Below, in pieces: positions 9,271 to 18,572 of a DNA stretch of 39,087 nucleotides. The notes below the pieces were generated by a model. The model was not told the DNA's origin and ran no database searches. It saw only the letters and a list, made by a program, of their open reading frames with translations. A program made the position numbers and the translations under genes. Each line of letters opens with the position of its first letter. Within the stretch, counting starts at the first letter, position 1. Origin of the DNA: Nitratiruptor sp. (GTDB taxonomy: Bacteria > Campylobacterota > Campylobacteria > Campylobacterales > Nitratiruptoraceae); assembly GCA_015494535.1 (NCBI GenBank), contig WGBC01000093.1, positions 1 to 39,087 on the forward strand, written 5' to 3'.

Positions 9271-9590
9271 AAGCGCTGGTGGAGTATTTCAAAGACAAAG
9301 GAATCATCTTTCGAAAGCTTGAAAAGGTAGATCTTAAAAAGCTTGGTGTAAAAAAGCGCATGAGTTTTTTTAAAGGAGTGGATACGAAAGGCAACTATTG
9401 GGCGATATTTCTCATCCAAAGAAAGAGCCGCATTTTACAAAAAGATGCAAAGGATCTCCAAGCCCTGCTGCAAAGCCTTCCGTTTGATCACGCTTTCAAG
9501 AAAAAGGTGCTTTTGCTGCAAGCTCCTATCTGCTCCAAGGCTAAAGCCCTACTGGAAGAAGAGGGTTGGTTGGTCGATGCTTTTGTGTGA
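9267..9590 (+). CDS. Small conserved-looking protein of unknown function
   Basis: 107 residues, basic, with no signal peptide or membrane segment. It overlaps the bamB-like stop by 4 nt (ATGA) and the coaX start by 14 nt, so it is a genuine operon member rather than a chance frame. Secondary structure looks alpha/beta: an N-terminal helix, a strand pair around MSFFKGVDTKGNYWAIFLIQ and a C-terminal Rossmann-like strand VLLLQAP. Asp39 followed by Gln51-x-Lys53 is reminiscent of the D...(E/Q)xK arrangement of restriction-endonuclease-like folds, but this is only a visual hint. I do not recognise the family. Confidence 0.7.
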   Translation: MKALVEYFKDKGIIFRKLEKVDLKKLGVKKRMSFFKGVDTKGNYWAIFLIQRKSRILQKDAKDLQALLQSLPFDHAFKKKVLLLQAPICSKAKALLEEEGWLVDAFV

Positions 9591-10191
9591 CATAGGCAAT
9601 AGTTTTGCCAAATTCTATGACGGCACCTCTTTCCAAAGAGTGCCAATTAATGAAATTGATCGCTACAAAGATTCGAAAGTTTGCTACATCAATGTCAACG
9701 AACGTATTGCAGACAAATTACGCTCCTTTCACAAATGGATAGACCTGGGCGAGTTTATTGAATTTTCTACCCCTTATCAGGGTATGGGGATAGATAGGCA
9801 AATACTCTGCTTGGTGGTAGAAGATGGTGTGGTGGTGGATGCCGGCAGTGCCATAACAGTGGATGTGATGCAAAATGGTAGGCATGAAGGCGGATTCATT
9901 ATGCCTGGTATTAGATTTTTGCTTGAGGATTTTGGTGTCATTTCGCCAAGGCTACAGATACAAAAGTTGCAACCTGTCGATATCCACAAGCTTCCTCTCA
10001 GTACCCAAGATGCGCTAAGCTATGGTATCATTAAGCCTATCGTTTTGGCTATAGGAGAGTTTGCAAAGCCCCTTTTTATAACTGGTGGCGATGGAGAGAT
10101 TTTGGCTAGATATTTTCCAGGTAGCCACTATGACGAGTTAATGATATTCAAAGGGATGATGAAAATAGTAAAAAGGAACGATCTATGCTGA
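9577..10191 (+). CDS. coaX: Type III pantothenate kinase
   Basis: Catalyses the first step of coenzyme A synthesis; the CoaX class needs a monovalent cation and is insensitive to CoA feedback. About 204 residues. The ATPase-fold P-loop-like start MLLCDIGNSFAKFYDG, the second nucleotide element VVDAGSAITVDV and the GGFIMPG substrate loop are all visible. The protein is short for the family. The start is placed at the ATG directly before LLCDIGNS, inside the preceding gene. Its stop overlaps the hisG start (ATGCTGA). Confidence 0.88.
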   Translation: MLLCDIGNSFAKFYDGTSFQRVPINEIDRYKDSKVCYINVNERIADKLRSFHKWIDLGEFIEFSTPYQGMGIDRQILCLVVEDGVVVDAGSAITVDVMQNGRHEGGFIMPGIRFLLEDFGVISPRLQIQKLQPVDIHKLPLSTQDALSYGIIKPIVLAIGEFAKPLFITGGDGEILARYFPGSHYDELMIFKGMMKIVKRNDLC

Positions 10192-10802
10192 CAATTGCGC
10201 TGCCAAAAGGACGAATAGGTGATGACTCATTGGCGCTTTTTGAGAAGATTTTCGCAACAGATTTCAAGTTTGGCGATAGAAAGTTGATTTTGGAAGTGGG
10301 AGATTTCAAATTTTTACGCGTGCGCAACCAGGATGTGCCAACCTATGTCTACCATCAAGCAGCCGATCTGGGCATCGTGGGGCTCGATGTGTTGGAGGAA
10401 AAAGGGCTCGATCTTGTGCGGCTTTTGGATCTTGGTTTTGGCAGATGCAGCGTAAGCATCGGGATTCGAGCAGAGGAGGAGCTTACCTTTGACAAGCCAA
10501 GTTACAAAGTGGCTACGAAAATGGAGAATATTACACGAGAGTTTTTCAGCAAAAAGGCTATTCCTGTGGAGATAATTAAGCTCTATGGCTCCATTGAGCT
10601 TGCTCCTCTCGTGGGCTTGGCCGATATGATTGTAGATATTGTGGAGACTGGGGAGACGATGAAGCAAAATGGGCTTAAGCCTGCACTTTCCATCATGCAA
10701 AGCAGCGCCTATCTCATAGCCAACAAAAACAGTTTCTACGACAAAAAAGACAAAATCTTGCCATTGCGACAGAGGCTTCAAGAGGCGCTTCATGGGGCTT
10801 GA
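10185..10802 (+). CDS. hisG: ATP phosphoribosyltransferase, short form
   Basis: First enzyme of histidine synthesis, joining ATP and PRPP. At 205 residues it is the short HisG, which lacks the C-terminal regulatory ACT-like domain and normally needs the HisZ regulatory subunit; hisZ is not in this window. Diagnostic segments are LPKGRIGDDSLALF near the N-terminus, ADLGIVGLDVLEE, and LADMIVDIVETGETMKQNGL as the PRPP-binding region. It overlaps coaX by 7 nt and the methyltransferase gene by 11 nt, so the operon is tightly packed. Confidence 0.94.
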   Translation: MLTIALPKGRIGDDSLALFEKIFATDFKFGDRKLILEVGDFKFLRVRNQDVPTYVYHQAADLGIVGLDVLEEKGLDLVRLLDLGFGRCSVSIGIRAEEELTFDKPSYKVATKMENITREFFSKKAIPVEIIKLYGSIELAPLVGLADMIVDIVETGETMKQNGLKPALSIMQSSAYLIANKNSFYDKKDKILPLRQRLQEALHGA

Positions 10803-11472
10803 GCTCTACGCTAAAATCGAGCCTCTTTTGGGCTTTGGCGAGCAAAAGCGCTACTTACACGATCTCTTCGTTCAAAAACTTGCCGCTCTTGGTGTCGAAT
10901 CTTGCTTGGATGTAGGGTGTGGAAGTGGAGATTTTATGGCTTTGGCCAAAGAGCGGGGCATTAGGTGCGTTGGAATAGATCTGAGTGAAGAGATGGTGCA
11001 AAGAGCGAGATCGGCTGGGCTTGAGGCGTATCGCAAAGATCTTTGCGAGATGGAGGGCAAGTTCGATGCGGTAACGGCGGTGTTCGATGTGATAAACTAT
11101 ATAGACAAAGAGAGTCTCAAATCCTTCTTCGCATGTGCAAAAAGGGTTTTGCGAGATGGCGGCTATTTTATTTGCGATATGAACAGCTTGTATGGCTTTG
11201 AAGAAGTGGCGCAGGGTGCACTCATTGTGGATAGTGGCGAGGAGTTTGTTACAATAGATGCGGATTTTGACGATAATGTTTTAAAGACAAAAATAAACCA
11301 TTTCGCCATGCAAGAAGATGGGTGCTACATAAGAGAGCAGGACGAGATCGTGCAGTACTACCACGATATCGAGTATCTCAAGAGCCTTGGATTGGAATTG
11401 GTTGATCTCGATTTCGTCTCGCTCTTTGGTGAGGAAGTGGACAAAGTGGTAATGACTTTTAAGAGGAAATAG
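10792..11472 (+). CDS. Class I SAM-dependent methyltransferase
   Basis: 226 residues with a complete Rossmann methyltransferase core: motif I LDVGCGSGDFMALAKE (near residues 39-54), an acidic end of strand 2 (CVGIDLSEEMVQRAR) and the motif IV region FDAVTAVFDVINYI. The C-terminal beta region with ICDMNSLYGFEEV resembles the methyltransferases often placed after hisG in Campylobacterota. The substrate cannot be deduced. It overlaps hisG by 11 nt and ends 1 nt before the PilZ-HDOD gene. Confidence 0.85.
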   Translation: MGLELYAKIEPLLGFGEQKRYLHDLFVQKLAALGVESCLDVGCGSGDFMALAKERGIRCVGIDLSEEMVQRARSAGLEAYRKDLCEMEGKFDAVTAVFDVINYIDKESLKSFFACAKRVLRDGGYFICDMNSLYGFEEVAQGALIVDSGEEFVTIDADFDDNVLKTKINHFAMQEDGCYIREQDEIVQYYHDIEYLKSLGLELVDLDFVSLFGEEVDKVVMTFKRK

Positions 11473-11473
11473 C

Positions 11474-13300
11474 ATGGGACTTTTTGGTTTTGGATCGAAG
11501 AAAAAAGAGCAAGAGCGACCAAGCGCTCCAGAGCAGCGACTGCAACTCAATCGCCGCAAAGAGGATCGCTATTTGGTGAAGGAACTAAACACAAACTATG
11601 GCGAGGTGATAGACGTCGCCAAAACCGGCATTGCGGTAATGGCGAAGAGCGGCAGTTTGGATGTGGGGGATTTTGTGGATCTGAAGTTGCAAGAGATGCA
11701 GCTTGAAGCTAGCGTGAGTGCTGTGCAGACAAAGAGAAGTGCTTTGACTTTACAACAAGCCGTGCCGCAAGAGCTTATTCAAAACCATCTCCTCTTGCCC
11801 CAAGATCTTCCGCTCACACCCAAAGGAAGCTTCAATAAAGATGATATCTTCCATGACAAAGATATAGAGATAAACCGTGCCATTATCAATCTCATGCTAG
11901 AAATCGACGATCCCAACACCACGATAGAGAAGTTCCAAGAGAGTATCGAGAGCCTGCCAAAGCTCAAAGAGATGCTGCTCAAGCGTGCAAACTCCATAGA
12001 AAAAGCAAGAGCCGCAAGGGTAGAGGATGTAAAAAGCGCCATTACGAGGCTTGGTTTTGAAGAGGTGCGAGAGATTGTGTATGAGTACATCAACTACGAT
12101 ATAAATTTGAGCAACACCAGATTATCGAACTTCAAGGATTTCGATCTCTACACCATTTTGCTCAACCATATTTTCAAAAAGTTCGCATCTCTTTTACATT
12201 TTAACGATCTCAAGAGTGAAGGGCGATCGCTGCTGAGTATGTCCTATATAGGTGCAGTGCTCATGAGCAAGGAAAAGGATGAGCTAAGTAGCTACTACAA
12301 GGGTGCGAAAGAGCTTTTTAGTCTTGAGATGCGCCTCAAGGAAAAGATCGAGCTCGATATAGATTTGCTCGATGTATGTAGGCTCTACTTTTTGGAGACT
12401 TTGGGAGTTTTTCGCTACATTTACGACGGTTTTGTCTTGGCGCACCTGCTGCTAACGCCCTCGCTGGAGATACATTTTCCGATTACGCTCAGCGAAAGGA
12501 AGCTCAAGTTCGCCTATGTGTCATATCTAACGATATTGGCGCAAAAATTTATCCTTGCAAAGGATCCTGTCAGTGGCCACATGCTTTTCAATAGGTTGCG
12601 CCGTTATGGATTGAGCTTGCAAGAAGCCAAGGAGTTTTTGGATGGAATTATAGAAAACGTAAATCTGCAGCTAGCTAAAATCGGCACAGAAAAGAGAGTG
12701 GCGCATATTGATTATCCATCCTATTCGTTCACTATCGAAGCTGCTCTTGGCAAAAATATCTATAGCGAATATTTCATCGGCAAAATTGCTGCCGTGAACA
12801 AAGAGGGCAAGAGGGTGGCGCTTCGCTACGAGGATAGTTACTACGCCCATAAAGTTTTGGAAGCTATCGTGCAAAACGACAGCTATGCTTTCAGATCTAT
12901 GCCGTACTGCATCGTTCCTTGCGAAGCGTTGGTGGATGAGGATCTTAGCCTCGACCAATTCAGCTCATTTGATCTGGTTGTCTTTAGGAATATAGACCAA
13001 CTGCCAAAAGTGCTTTTCAATGATTTCAAAAAGGTATGGAACGATTTTGAGGGTAAAATCATACTCACATATGCAAAAGAGAGCATGATAGACTTTAGCG
13101 ATGAGCAACTTTTTGGACTGATTCGTGAAGTTGTGGTGGATGTACCCAGCTACTTCCAGTCTCCATCGATTTATCTGAAAATGGTGCAAAACACGCTATC
13201 AGAGATAAAGCGCTTCAGCGAGAAAGCGTCATGTGATTTGGAGGATTTCAAGGAGGGGATTTTGACGCAAAGGAGTGTCTATCTTCGTTGTTTGGGCTAG
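11474..13300 (+). CDS. PilZ-HDOD domain regulatory protein
   Basis: 608 residues, cytoplasmic. Residues about 26-85 look like a PilZ domain: an RRKEDRYLV opening, then GEVIDVAKTGIAVMAK and LDVGDFVDLKL, i.e. the RxxxR and (D/N)xSxxG-like c-di-GMP signature in imperfect form. Residues about 130-330 form an HDOD domain, with PKLKEMLLKRANS and VKSAITRLGFEEVREIV. The remaining 270 residues are unassigned. HDOD proteins act in signalling without hydrolase activity; a link from c-di-GMP to surface behaviour is plausible but inferred. The gene ends in a strong hairpin. Confidence 0.72.
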   Translation: MGLFGFGSKKKEQERPSAPEQRLQLNRRKEDRYLVKELNTNYGEVIDVAKTGIAVMAKSGSLDVGDFVDLKLQEMQLEASVSAVQTKRSALTLQQAVPQELIQNHLLLPQDLPLTPKGSFNKDDIFHDKDIEINRAIINLMLEIDDPNTTIEKFQESIESLPKLKEMLLKRANSIEKARAARVEDVKSAITRLGFEEVREIVYEYINYDINLSNTRLSNFKDFDLYTILLNHIFKKFASLLHFNDLKSEGRSLLSMSYIGAVLMSKEKDELSSYYKGAKELFSLEMRLKEKIELDIDLLDVCRLYFLETLGVFRYIYDGFVLAHLLLTPSLEIHFPITLSERKLKFAYVSYLTILAQKFILAKDPVSGHMLFNRLRRYGLSLQEAKEFLDGIIENVNLQLAKIGTEKRVAHIDYPSYSFTIEAALGKNIYSEYFIGKIAAVNKEGKRVALRYEDSYYAHKVLEAIVQNDSYAFRSMPYCIVPCEALVDEDLSLDQFSSFDLVVFRNIDQLPKVLFNDFKKVWNDFEGKIILTYAKESMIDFSDEQLFGLIREVVVDVPSYFQSPSIYLKMVQNTLSEIKRFSEKASCDLEDFKEGILTQRSVYLRCLG

Positions 13301-13315
13301 GAGCCCAAACGTTTT
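13290..13315 (+). terminator. Intrinsic terminator after the PilZ-HDOD gene
   Basis: A 9-bp perfect stem (GTTTGGGCT with AGCCCAAAC) with a 3-nt AGG loop is followed by GTTTTATTT on the plus strand. It overlaps the stop codon of the plus-strand gene and separates it from the convergent rpsR. No A-run precedes it on the plus strand, so it should work mainly in the forward direction. Confidence 0.8.
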
Positions 13316-13589
13316 ATTTATATATTGGAATGAGCTCGTCCCAAGGATTTGGGATAACTCTTTTTCTATCAACGATGTATGGTACGAGTGCCGCGTGTCG
13401 CGCTCTCTTGATTGCTTCTTCTACCATCTCTTGGTGTTTTTTGCAGTTTCCAGTAAGGCGTCTTGGCATAATTTTGTAGCGCTCGCTCAATGTATGCTTG
13501 ATAAGTTCGATATCTTTATAGTCTATAAATTCAACTTTTTGTTCGCAATATTTACAAGTTCTTTTTTTGAATCTTCTCTTTTCTGCCAC
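13314..13589 (-). CDS. rpsR: 30S ribosomal protein S18
   Basis: A 91-residue S18, which binds 16S rRNA as a heterodimer with S6 in the platform of the small subunit. It has the [11 protein letters not shown] opening with a Cys pair, then [30 protein letters not shown], the signature of the family. The Cys set (Cys12, Cys15 and the later Cys with His) suggests a zinc-binding C+ form. It is last in the rpsF-ssb-rpsR operon, 12 nt after ssb. Confidence 0.96.
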   Translation of the reverse strand: MAEKRRFKKRTCKYCEQKVEFIDYKDIELIKHTLSERYKIMPRRLTGNCKKHQEMVEEAIKRARHAALVPYIVDRKRVIPNPWDELIPIYK

Positions 13590-13601
13590 GTTTAGTCCTT
13601 T

Positions 13602-14060
13602 CTAAAATGGAATTTCATCATCATCAATGTCGATTTCTGGGATTTCAGGCTCTTTTGGTTGCTGCTGAGGTGTGGGCTGTGGTGCGTTGCTTGGCGCGCT
13701 GTAGGCTGGCTGTGAAGGCGCCACGCCTCGCTCTTCGCTTCGTCCAAGCATTTGCAGATTGTCTACTGCTACTGAATGTTTGGATCGTTTGTTGCCGCTT
13801 GCATCTACCCACTGCTCATATACGAGCCTACCTTCTACTAATACTTTACTGCCTTTGCCAAGGTATTGGTTGGCGATCTCTGCGGCTCTACCAAAAAGAG
13901 TGATGTCAACAAAGCAGACCTCCTCTTTTTGCTCGCCACTTTGGGTTTTGAATCGTCTGTTTGTGGCGATGGCCGTCTTGGCGATAGCCATACCTGAATT
14001 GGTATACTTGAGTTCGATATCGCGGGTAAGGTTGCCTACTAGGATGATTTTATTGTACAT
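13602..14060 (-). CDS. ssb: Single-stranded DNA-binding protein
   Basis: 152 residues. The N-terminal OB-fold ([19 protein letters not shown] through residue 110) binds ssDNA. A Pro/Gln-rich linker leads to the acidic tip DDDEIPF, which recruits partner proteins. It lies between rpsF and rpsR, the usual bacterial arrangement, and overlaps rpsF by 11 nt. Typical in every respect. Confidence 0.96.
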   Translation of the reverse strand: MYNKIILVGNLTRDIELKYTNSGMAIAKTAIATNRRFKTQSGEQKEEVCFVDITLFGRAAEIANQYLGKGSKVLVEGRLVYEQWVDASGNKRSKHSVAVDNLQMLGRSEERGVAPSQPAYSAPSNAPQPTPQQQPKEPEIPEIDIDDDEIPF

Positions 14061-14430
14061 TTGCTTCTGTTTCTTCTTTGGTCGCTTGTCCGCTCAGTTT
14101 TTTGGCTCTCTCTACCATCTTTTCCCAAGCGCGGATATCTTTGTTCGTTTCATATTTGATTGTAAGAAATCTGATTACATCTTCTGTGATGCGATAAATT
14201 CTCTCAAGCTCTCTTACCGTTTGTGATGGTGCTTTGAAGTAAATGATGTAGTAGTGACCTCTCTCGAATTTTTGGATAGGATATGCAAGTTTGCGCACAC
14301 CTACATCTTCTGTAGCTACAATTTCGCCACCGTTGTTGGTGATAACGTCTTTGATGAACTCAAACTTCGCTTTCTTCTCTTCGTCTGTAAGCGTCGGTTT
14401 GAGCACGAACAGTGTCTCGTAATGTCTCAT
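14050..14430 (-). CDS. rpsF: 30S ribosomal protein S6
   Basis: A 126-residue S6, the partner of S18. The family start [18 protein letters not shown], the [21 protein letters not shown] segment and the [14 protein letters not shown]-like core are clear. AAGGAG precedes the ATG. It is first in the operon, with a promoter located in the 3' end of holA and a GC-rich hairpin in the leader, discussed separately as a possible S6:S18 autoregulatory element. Confidence 0.96.
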   Translation of the reverse strand: MRHYETLFVLKPTLTDEEKKAKFEFIKDVITNNGGEIVATEDVGVRKLAYPIQKFERGHYYIIYFKAPSQTVRELERIYRITEDVIRFLTIKYETNKDIRAWEKMVERAKKLSGQATKEETEANVQ

Positions 14431-14435
14431 TCTCT

Positions 14436-14472
14436 CTCCTTATGGCTATATATCCGGGATTTCCCGGCAAGG
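14436..14472 (-). promoter_or_regulatory. rpsF leader hairpin, candidate S6:S18 autoregulatory element
   Basis: In the rpsF leader a perfect 6-bp stem (CCGGGA with TCCCGG, 14454-14467) is flanked by CCTT upstream and the AAGG of the Shine-Dalgarno downstream. These flanks could pair and hide the ribosome site. Leaders of rpsF operons in many bacteria carry a CCG-containing structure that binds the S6:S18 dimer. Similarity here is limited to position and the CCG-rich hairpin. Confidence 0.45.
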
Positions 14473-14482
14473 CTTTTTAATG

Positions 14483-14510
14483 TGTATAAAAAGCGAGCTA
14501 ATACTATCAA
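14483..14510 (-). promoter_or_regulatory. Putative sigma-70 promoter of rpsF-ssb-rpsR
   Basis: On the minus strand TTGATA (14505-14510) and TATACA (14483-14488) are separated by 16 nt. They lie at the 3' end of holA, giving a leader of about 45 nt before rpsF. This would let the ribosomal operon be expressed separately from rnr-holA. Confidence 0.5.
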
Positions 14511-15466
14511 AACAATCCTTGAACTTTTATTAAATATGAAAGCAATAGGGCGCTCTTGTCGACGTCTGTTTTGGTTTTGAGGAGATACTCGCATTCTTGC
14601 AAGTTCAAAAATATTTTTGGATAGTTTTTGATTCTGATGGCCAGCTGCATGCGCTCCTCCTCGATGTGGCGGGGCAGTTTATAGCCCAAAATCTTGGAGG
14701 AATCTAGATTACCATGCAAGCGTATGTAGCTATAGAAGAGAAAAAGCTGCTGCAAAAAGTTTTCAAAGCCTAGCAGTATCTTCATCTCGTTAGGTTCCTC
14801 TTCTAGCATTTTTGCAAGCAGCTTTTCGATGGGCTCTTTTTTAATGATAGCGATATAGAGCTTTTCGAGATTGAGGGGGGTGAGGGGAAAAACCAAGCGA
14901 TCTATATCTTTGCTCTCTATCGGTGAAGCCACTATTGCAAGCTTTTGAAGCTCGCTTTTGGCAAGCTGGAGGTCGTTTTGGAGCATGGCAAGCAAATGTT
15001 CGAGCGCGTAGTTGTCGATGGCGATATCTTTTTCTTGGCAATATTGCATGAGCTCTTTCTTCGCTTCATATAGGCTCAATGGGAAAAACCTCACATGCAC
15101 GCTTTGGTGTTTTTTGTCAAAGAGCGAAGATATCTTTTTGCCTTCGTTTGATAAAAGGGCGTAGATGAAGTAGCTGTTTTGGTTTTTTTGGCAGATGTCG
15201 ATGAGTTGCTCAAGCTCTTTTTTGCTCAGCGCCTTGTCGTGCTTGACGATGAGCAGGTTGGTATCTGCAAAAAGCGAGCTTTGGGAGAGGTAGTTTTTGG
15301 CCGTATCGAAATCGTATTCGTCGAAATAGAGGCGCATGGCATTGGCTGTATCTCCTAATTTTTGCGCTATAGAGTCGGCGTATTTTTCGATCAGGTAGTG
15401 TTCCTCTCCCCAAAAGAGGTAGCATTTGAAATCTTTTGGGCTTTTATCGAATTCATTCTTGTACAT
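14507..15466 (-). CDS. holA: DNA polymerase III delta subunit (clamp loader)
   Basis: 319 residues. The delta subunit opens the beta sliding clamp within the clamp-loader complex. Recognisable family features are the N-terminal YLFWGEEHYLIEKYADSI (an inactive nucleotide-fold start), the NLLIVKHDKALSKKELEQLI strand-helix unit and the C-terminal collar helices ending in ALLLSYLIKVQ. Conservation in delta subunits is low, so the match is to overall pattern. Its position behind rnr is typical for Campylobacterota. It overlaps the rnr 3' end by 14 nt. Confidence 0.82.
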   Translation of the reverse strand: MYKNEFDKSPKDFKCYLFWGEEHYLIEKYADSIAQKLGDTANAMRLYFDEYDFDTAKNYLSQSSLFADTNLLIVKHDKALSKKELEQLIDICQKNQNSYFIYALLSNEGKKISSLFDKKHQSVHVRFFPLSLYEAKKELMQYCQEKDIAIDNYALEHLLAMLQNDLQLAKSELQKLAIVASPIESKDIDRLVFPLTPLNLEKLYIAIIKKEPIEKLLAKMLEEEPNEMKILLGFENFLQQLFLFYSYIRLHGNLDSSKILGYKLPRHIEEERMQLAIRIKNYPKIFLNLQECEYLLKTKTDVDKSALLLSYLIKVQGLF

Positions 15467-17384
15467 CGAGCCTCTCTACCACTTTTGCGTAGATTTTTGT
15501 CGTTGCGATATTGACATCAATTATCTCCACTATGACGCGCTCGAAAAGCTCCACTTCTGCCCTTGGCAAGAAGATGCGAGCGCCTACGATTTCATCTTCT
15601 AGCTGAGCAATTGGGGTGGACTCTGGATCGGTAACTATCGCTTTGAAACGCTGGCCAATTCTCTTGGCAGCCCATCTGGCAAATTTTCTGTCCATGAAAT
15701 CCCACTCCACCTTTGCCGCCTCTCTTTCAAGCTCGCTTATCTTCACCGCCAATGCTTCGATATTGCGCAAGATGAAATCGAGCTGCTTTTTGTTTTGGGT
15801 GATGATTGCTTTGAGGAGTCTATGCAGCGTCAGATCGCTATAGCGCCTAATCGGGCTTGTAAAGTGGGTATACTTCTCGAATCCCAAGCCAAAGTGCCCT
15901 ATGTTGTGAGCGGTATAGCCCGCTTGCTTTTGGGTGCGAATGAGGAGCTTGTCTACATGCTCCTTGATGCCAAGTTTGTCCGCCTCTTTTTGGATATAGA
16001 GGAATAGTTCATGAATAGTGTTGAACTCTTTGGTGAAGATCCCTACCTCTGCAAGCTCGCTCAGCAGCTCCTCTATTTTTTCGGCATCTGGCTCTTCGTG
16101 GGTTCGAAAGATGCCATAATCGAACATTTTGGCAGTAGCTTTGTTGGCAAGTAGCATACAATCCTCTATGAGAGCGTGGCTTGGCGTCTCTTTCTCTATT
16201 TCGGTAGCCACAAGCTCGCCGTTTTCATCTAGGATAAGCCTGATTTCTGGATTGGTGAACTCAAAGCCTCTAAGGAGCCTCTTTTGGCGAAGCTTTTTTG
16301 TTACTTCATACAAAGGCAGCATCCACTCTAGCAACTCTTTGTCAATTTCATCGCAGTTACGAAAGTCTCTAGCCAAAAACTCATCGACTCTGTCATAGCT
16401 ATATTTCCTGCGGCTTTTGATGATGGCTTCGAAGAGCTCCTCTTTGATTGGCTCGAGATTCTCATCCAGAGTGATTTTGCTCACAAACGAGAGCCGCAAA
16501 ACGTCAGGTTTTAGCGAACAGATACCCTCGCTCAGCTTTCTTGGCAGCATAGGGATCGATTTGTGGGGTAGATAGATGCTAAAGCCTCGCTCCTTCGCCT
16601 CTTTGTCAATCGCGCCCATTGGCGCGACGTACTCGCTCACATCGGCGATGGCAACGTATAAGGTGTTGGTTTTGGTATCGAAATAGATTGCATCGTCATG
16701 GTCTTTGGCGGTGACGGGATCTATCGTGCAAAATGCAAGATGTGTCAGATCCACTCTATCGGGGTATAGCTCTGGCAGTATAGGGTCACTATATGCGCTG
16801 GCCTCGAGCTCTGCCTCTTTGCTAAATTCCTCTTTTTTGTTGAAAAGCGCTAGCGAAATCTTTTCATCTACCGATGGATCGTCCAAAACGCCTAACACAT
16901 CTGTGATGATGGATGATTCGTTGTCGATTTTCATCACGGTGTTTGGCGGGAGTTTATTTATAGATTTTTTGCTGGCTTTCACACTGATTGGCATTTCGTT
17001 TTTGATGTTGAAAAACATCCCATCTTTGAGATACGCCACGCTATACCTAAAGGCTCGTTCCAAAATATAGACTACTTTCGCTTTTGGGCGCCCGCCCCCG
17101 CCAAATTTTCTTTTAGCTACTACCAGATCGCCCCTGTTTGCATCTGCTAGATCTTCTGGTTCGATAAGCAGATCCTTGGCTTTCATGCCAAGCACTTCCA
17201 AAAAACCCGTGCCGTTTCTGGCTACATCGATTTTTCCTATGCGGTATTTGTTGCTAAGTTTGACGATTTTGCCATCGACTTTGAGAATCTTTTTGCGAAT
17301 GAGATCGTCAACCAAAGGGATATGCTCTCTTGGGATATCCTTTTGGGCGATGCCTCGTATGAGCTTGAGTGCAAACTCTTTCAA
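15453..17384 (-). CDS. rnr: Ribonuclease R family 3'-5' exoribonuclease
   Basis: 643 residues, degrading structured RNA processively. The order is an N-terminal winged-helix/cold-shock OB part, the RNB catalytic domain with the acidic cluster IDPVTAKDHDDAIY (residues 221-234), AIADVSEYV, and GHFGLGFEKYTHFTSPIRRYSDL. A C-terminal S1-like region (about residues 570-640) completes it. It is shorter than E. coli RNase R, as usual in this phylum. The TTG start is chosen because AAGGAAA lies just upstream. It is first in the minus-strand rnr-holA unit. Confidence 0.92.
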   Translation of the reverse strand: MKEFALKLIRGIAQKDIPREHIPLVDDLIRKKILKVDGKIVKLSNKYRIGKIDVARNGTGFLEVLGMKAKDLLIEPEDLADANRGDLVVAKRKFGGGGRPKAKVVYILERAFRYSVAYLKDGMFFNIKNEMPISVKASKKSINKLPPNTVMKIDNESSIITDVLGVLDDPSVDEKISLALFNKKEEFSKEAELEASAYSDPILPELYPDRVDLTHLAFCTIDPVTAKDHDDAIYFDTKTNTLYVAIADVSEYVAPMGAIDKEAKERGFSIYLPHKSIPMLPRKLSEGICSLKPDVLRLSFVSKITLDENLEPIKEELFEAIIKSRRKYSYDRVDEFLARDFRNCDEIDKELLEWMLPLYEVTKKLRQKRLLRGFEFTNPEIRLILDENGELVATEIEKETPSHALIEDCMLLANKATAKMFDYGIFRTHEEPDAEKIEELLSELAEVGIFTKEFNTIHELFLYIQKEADKLGIKEHVDKLLIRTQKQAGYTAHNIGHFGLGFEKYTHFTSPIRRYSDLTLHRLLKAIITQNKKQLDFILRNIEALAVKISELEREAAKVEWDFMDRKFARWAAKRIGQRFKAIVTDPESTPIAQLEDEIVGARIFLPRAEVELFERVIVEIIDVNIATTKIYAKVVERLDVQE

Positions 17385-17421
17385 ATGCTTTCCTTAAATG
17401 ATTTTAAGAATTATATCATAA

Positions 17422-18537
<1,116 letters not shown>

Positions 18538-18540
<3 letters not shown>

Positions 18541-18562
18541 CATAGGCTTTTTGCCTGTGTCA
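18538..18562 (+). other. RNA hairpin at the ilvC stop
   Basis: A 10-bp stem (TGACATAGGC with GCCTGTGTCA, one G-U pair) closes on a 5-T loop and begins in the ilvC stop codon. No T-run follows, so it is not a standard terminator. It may stabilise the ilvC message 3' end or damp read-through into the deacetylase gene, which starts 11 nt later. Confidence 0.5.
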
Positions 18563-18572
18563 TGGCTAATGT

